The translations under genes and the position numbers were made by a program. The notes below the pieces were generated by a model, which made no database searches, had not been told where the DNA came from, and saw only the letters and a list, made by a program, of their open reading frames with translations. From positions 1 to 64,000 of the forward strand of contig NZ_JAEAGR010000008.1 in assembly GCF_015999265.1 (NCBI RefSeq): a DNA stretch of 64,000 bases. The letters run 5' to 3'. This stretch comes from Mobilitalea sibirica. GTDB lineage: Bacteria > Bacillota > Clostridia > Lachnospirales > Lachnospiraceae. This document shows, one piece after another, positions 63,157 through 64,000 of the stretch; the first letter of the stretch is position 1, and every line of letters begins with the position of its first letter.

Positions 63157-64000
63157 ATGCAAAAGCATGACATTGAGCAAATGGTAAAAGGCTTTGAAAC
63201 AGCCTTTATTAATCAAAATAGCATATCAAATTTAGCATATAAACCTCAGTTTATATCAAATAACTATAAAGAAGGTAGAAAAGTTTTGTCCTCCATTGAG
63301 GATGAGCTTTTAAAATGTGAACAGTTCTATATAAGTGTTGCATTTATTACAATGAGTGGCTTAACTCCATTGCTACAAACCTTAAAAGAATTAGAGACGA
63401 AAGGGATACCAGGTCAGATATTAACTACCGATTATCTTAGCTTTAGTGAGCCTAAAGCGTTACATAAACTAGCAGAGCTTAAGAATATAGAATTAAAAAT
63501 GTATTGTACAGATGAAGCCGAAGAAGGGTTTCACACCAAGGGATATATTTTTAAAGAAGATGAAATCTACAAAATCATTGTTGGAAGCTCTAATATTACT
63601 TTGGGAGCGTTGACGAAAAATAAAGAGTGGAATACAAAAATCATTTCTACAAGGCAGGGTGAATTTGCTGATAATATTGTTGAGGAATTTAATACCCTAT
63701 GGAATGCAAAATCAACAAAAAGCTATTCGGATTTTATAGAGAGTTATACCGTAAGCTATGAGCTGATAAAAAAGCAGAAAGCAATCGCAAAACAATATGA
63801 AATTCCTTCTATCGAACAATATAGATTACAACCCAACAAGATGCAGGTTGAATTTGTGTCTAATTTGCGCAAACTTAAGGATGTTGGAGAAGAAAAGGCG
63901 TTATTAATTTCTGCTACGGGCACAGGAAAAACCTATGCTTCGGCATTTGCTTTACGAGAGGAAAGTCCGAAGAAGGCATTGTTTGTTGTACATAGGGAAC
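63157..64000 (+). CDS. PLD-domain superfamily 2 helicase, 5' part only (runs off window)
   Basis: About 281 codons are visible with no stop. Residues about 55-190 form a phospholipase D-like domain: FHTKGYIF and GSSNITLGAL give the HxK and GSxN motif. The helicase ATPase domain starts near 220, with LQPNKMQVEF and Walker A ATGTGKTYASAF (about 250-262). The order PLD then SF2 helicase matches DEAD/DEAH proteins that also carry a C-terminal DUF3427, often found with defence genes; the C-terminus is outside the window. TAGGTAGGA is 7 nt before the ATG. Confidence 0.8.
   Translation, partial: MQKHDIEQMVKGFETAFINQNSISNLAYKPQFISNNYKEGRKVLSSIEDELLKCEQFYISVAFITMSGLTPLLQTLKELETKGIPGQILTTDYLSFSEPKALHKLAELKNIELKMYCTDEAEEGFHTKGYIFKEDEIYKIIVGSSNITLGALTKNKEWNTKIISTRQGEFADNIVEEFNTLWNAKSTKSYSDFIESYTVSYELIKKQKAIAKQYEIPSIEQYRLQPNKMQVEFVSNLRKLKDVGEEKALLISATGTGKTYASAFALREESPKKALFVVHRE

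Noticed and set aside
1-64000. CRISPR arrays, tRNA or rRNA genes
   Set aside because: No regularly spaced direct repeats, no TTCGA-type tRNA T-arms in a cloverleaf context, and no rRNA-like sequence were noticed on reading both strands.

Overview
The window looks like a chromosomal segment of a low-GC, Gram-positive, endospore-forming, flagellated anaerobe, most likely a Lachnospiraceae/Clostridia member. Support comes from the gene content: a Met T-box in front of metG, BofA/YaaL and SpoIID sporulation proteins, Firmicutes-type lipoproteins, flagellin with FliS, a clostridial-style Tad pilus locus, PduL, and glucan-degrading GH16 and GH5 enzymes. Most genes have strong AGGAGG-type ribosome binding sites, and TTG starts are frequent. 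I saw no rRNA, tRNA, CRISPR array, prophage or complete insertion sequence.

Layout. 0-8 kb: a DUF4846-CapA lipoprotein, a DUF454 membrane protein, T-box plus metG, a GNAT acetyltransferase and a DUF885 lipoprotein peptidase. 8-14.1 kb: a flagellar block with a giant FliK-like protein behind a candidate sigma-D promoter, flagellin and FliS, followed by about 590 bp of A-rich, purine-rich degenerate repeat that ends in a terminator. 14.7-15.4 kb: divergent yaaL-like and bofA. 15.7-27.5 kb: a Tad (type IVc) pilus locus in the order TadZ-like, TadA, TadB, TadC with a large inserted domain, a 59-aa Flp prepilin, a DUF5702 protein, a TadE-like protein with duplicated His/Cys motifs, TadV peptidase, a second TadE-like protein and an FHA protein. 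27.8-34.5 kb: glpK, rhomboid protease, a flavodoxin-like/SCP2 fusion, an orphan histidine kinase, a HIT protein, murG and a TSCPD protein. 34.9-39.8 kb: a serine beta-lactamase-like hydrolase, an ABC-2 exporter with two permeases and an ATPase, and mtnN. 40.3-48.4 kb: a MoxR/DUF58/transglutaminase operon, SpoIID, PduL and a DUF3137/LemA pair. 48.7-58.5 kb: several hypothetical membrane and small proteins, a TldD/TldE pair, a zinc-ribbon membrane protein, ABC-F and NUDIX. 58.7-64 kb: a GH16/GH5 operon with a divergent AraC regulator, a small P-loop kinase, and the 5' part of a PLD-helicase gene cut by the window end.

The least expected signal is a recurrent structured intergenic element at about 8.1, 40.0 and 46.1 kb. 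All three copies share a small stem (CAC-TNT-TTGR pairing with YCAA-NN-W-GTG, with a compensatory A/G to T/C change in the third copy). Above it sits a long stem of unrelated sequence, and at the apex a conserved GACT/GATT...ATAA-GGCA motif. Each copy lies 5' of a gene on the same strand. This pattern fits an undescribed structured RNA or a small hairpin mobile element. Other observations are the repeat tract after fliS, a pair of small proteins sharing a C-terminal motif (49.65 and 50.04 kb), a TadZ that has lost its P-loop, and a membrane gene whose best ribosome binding site points to an ATC codon.
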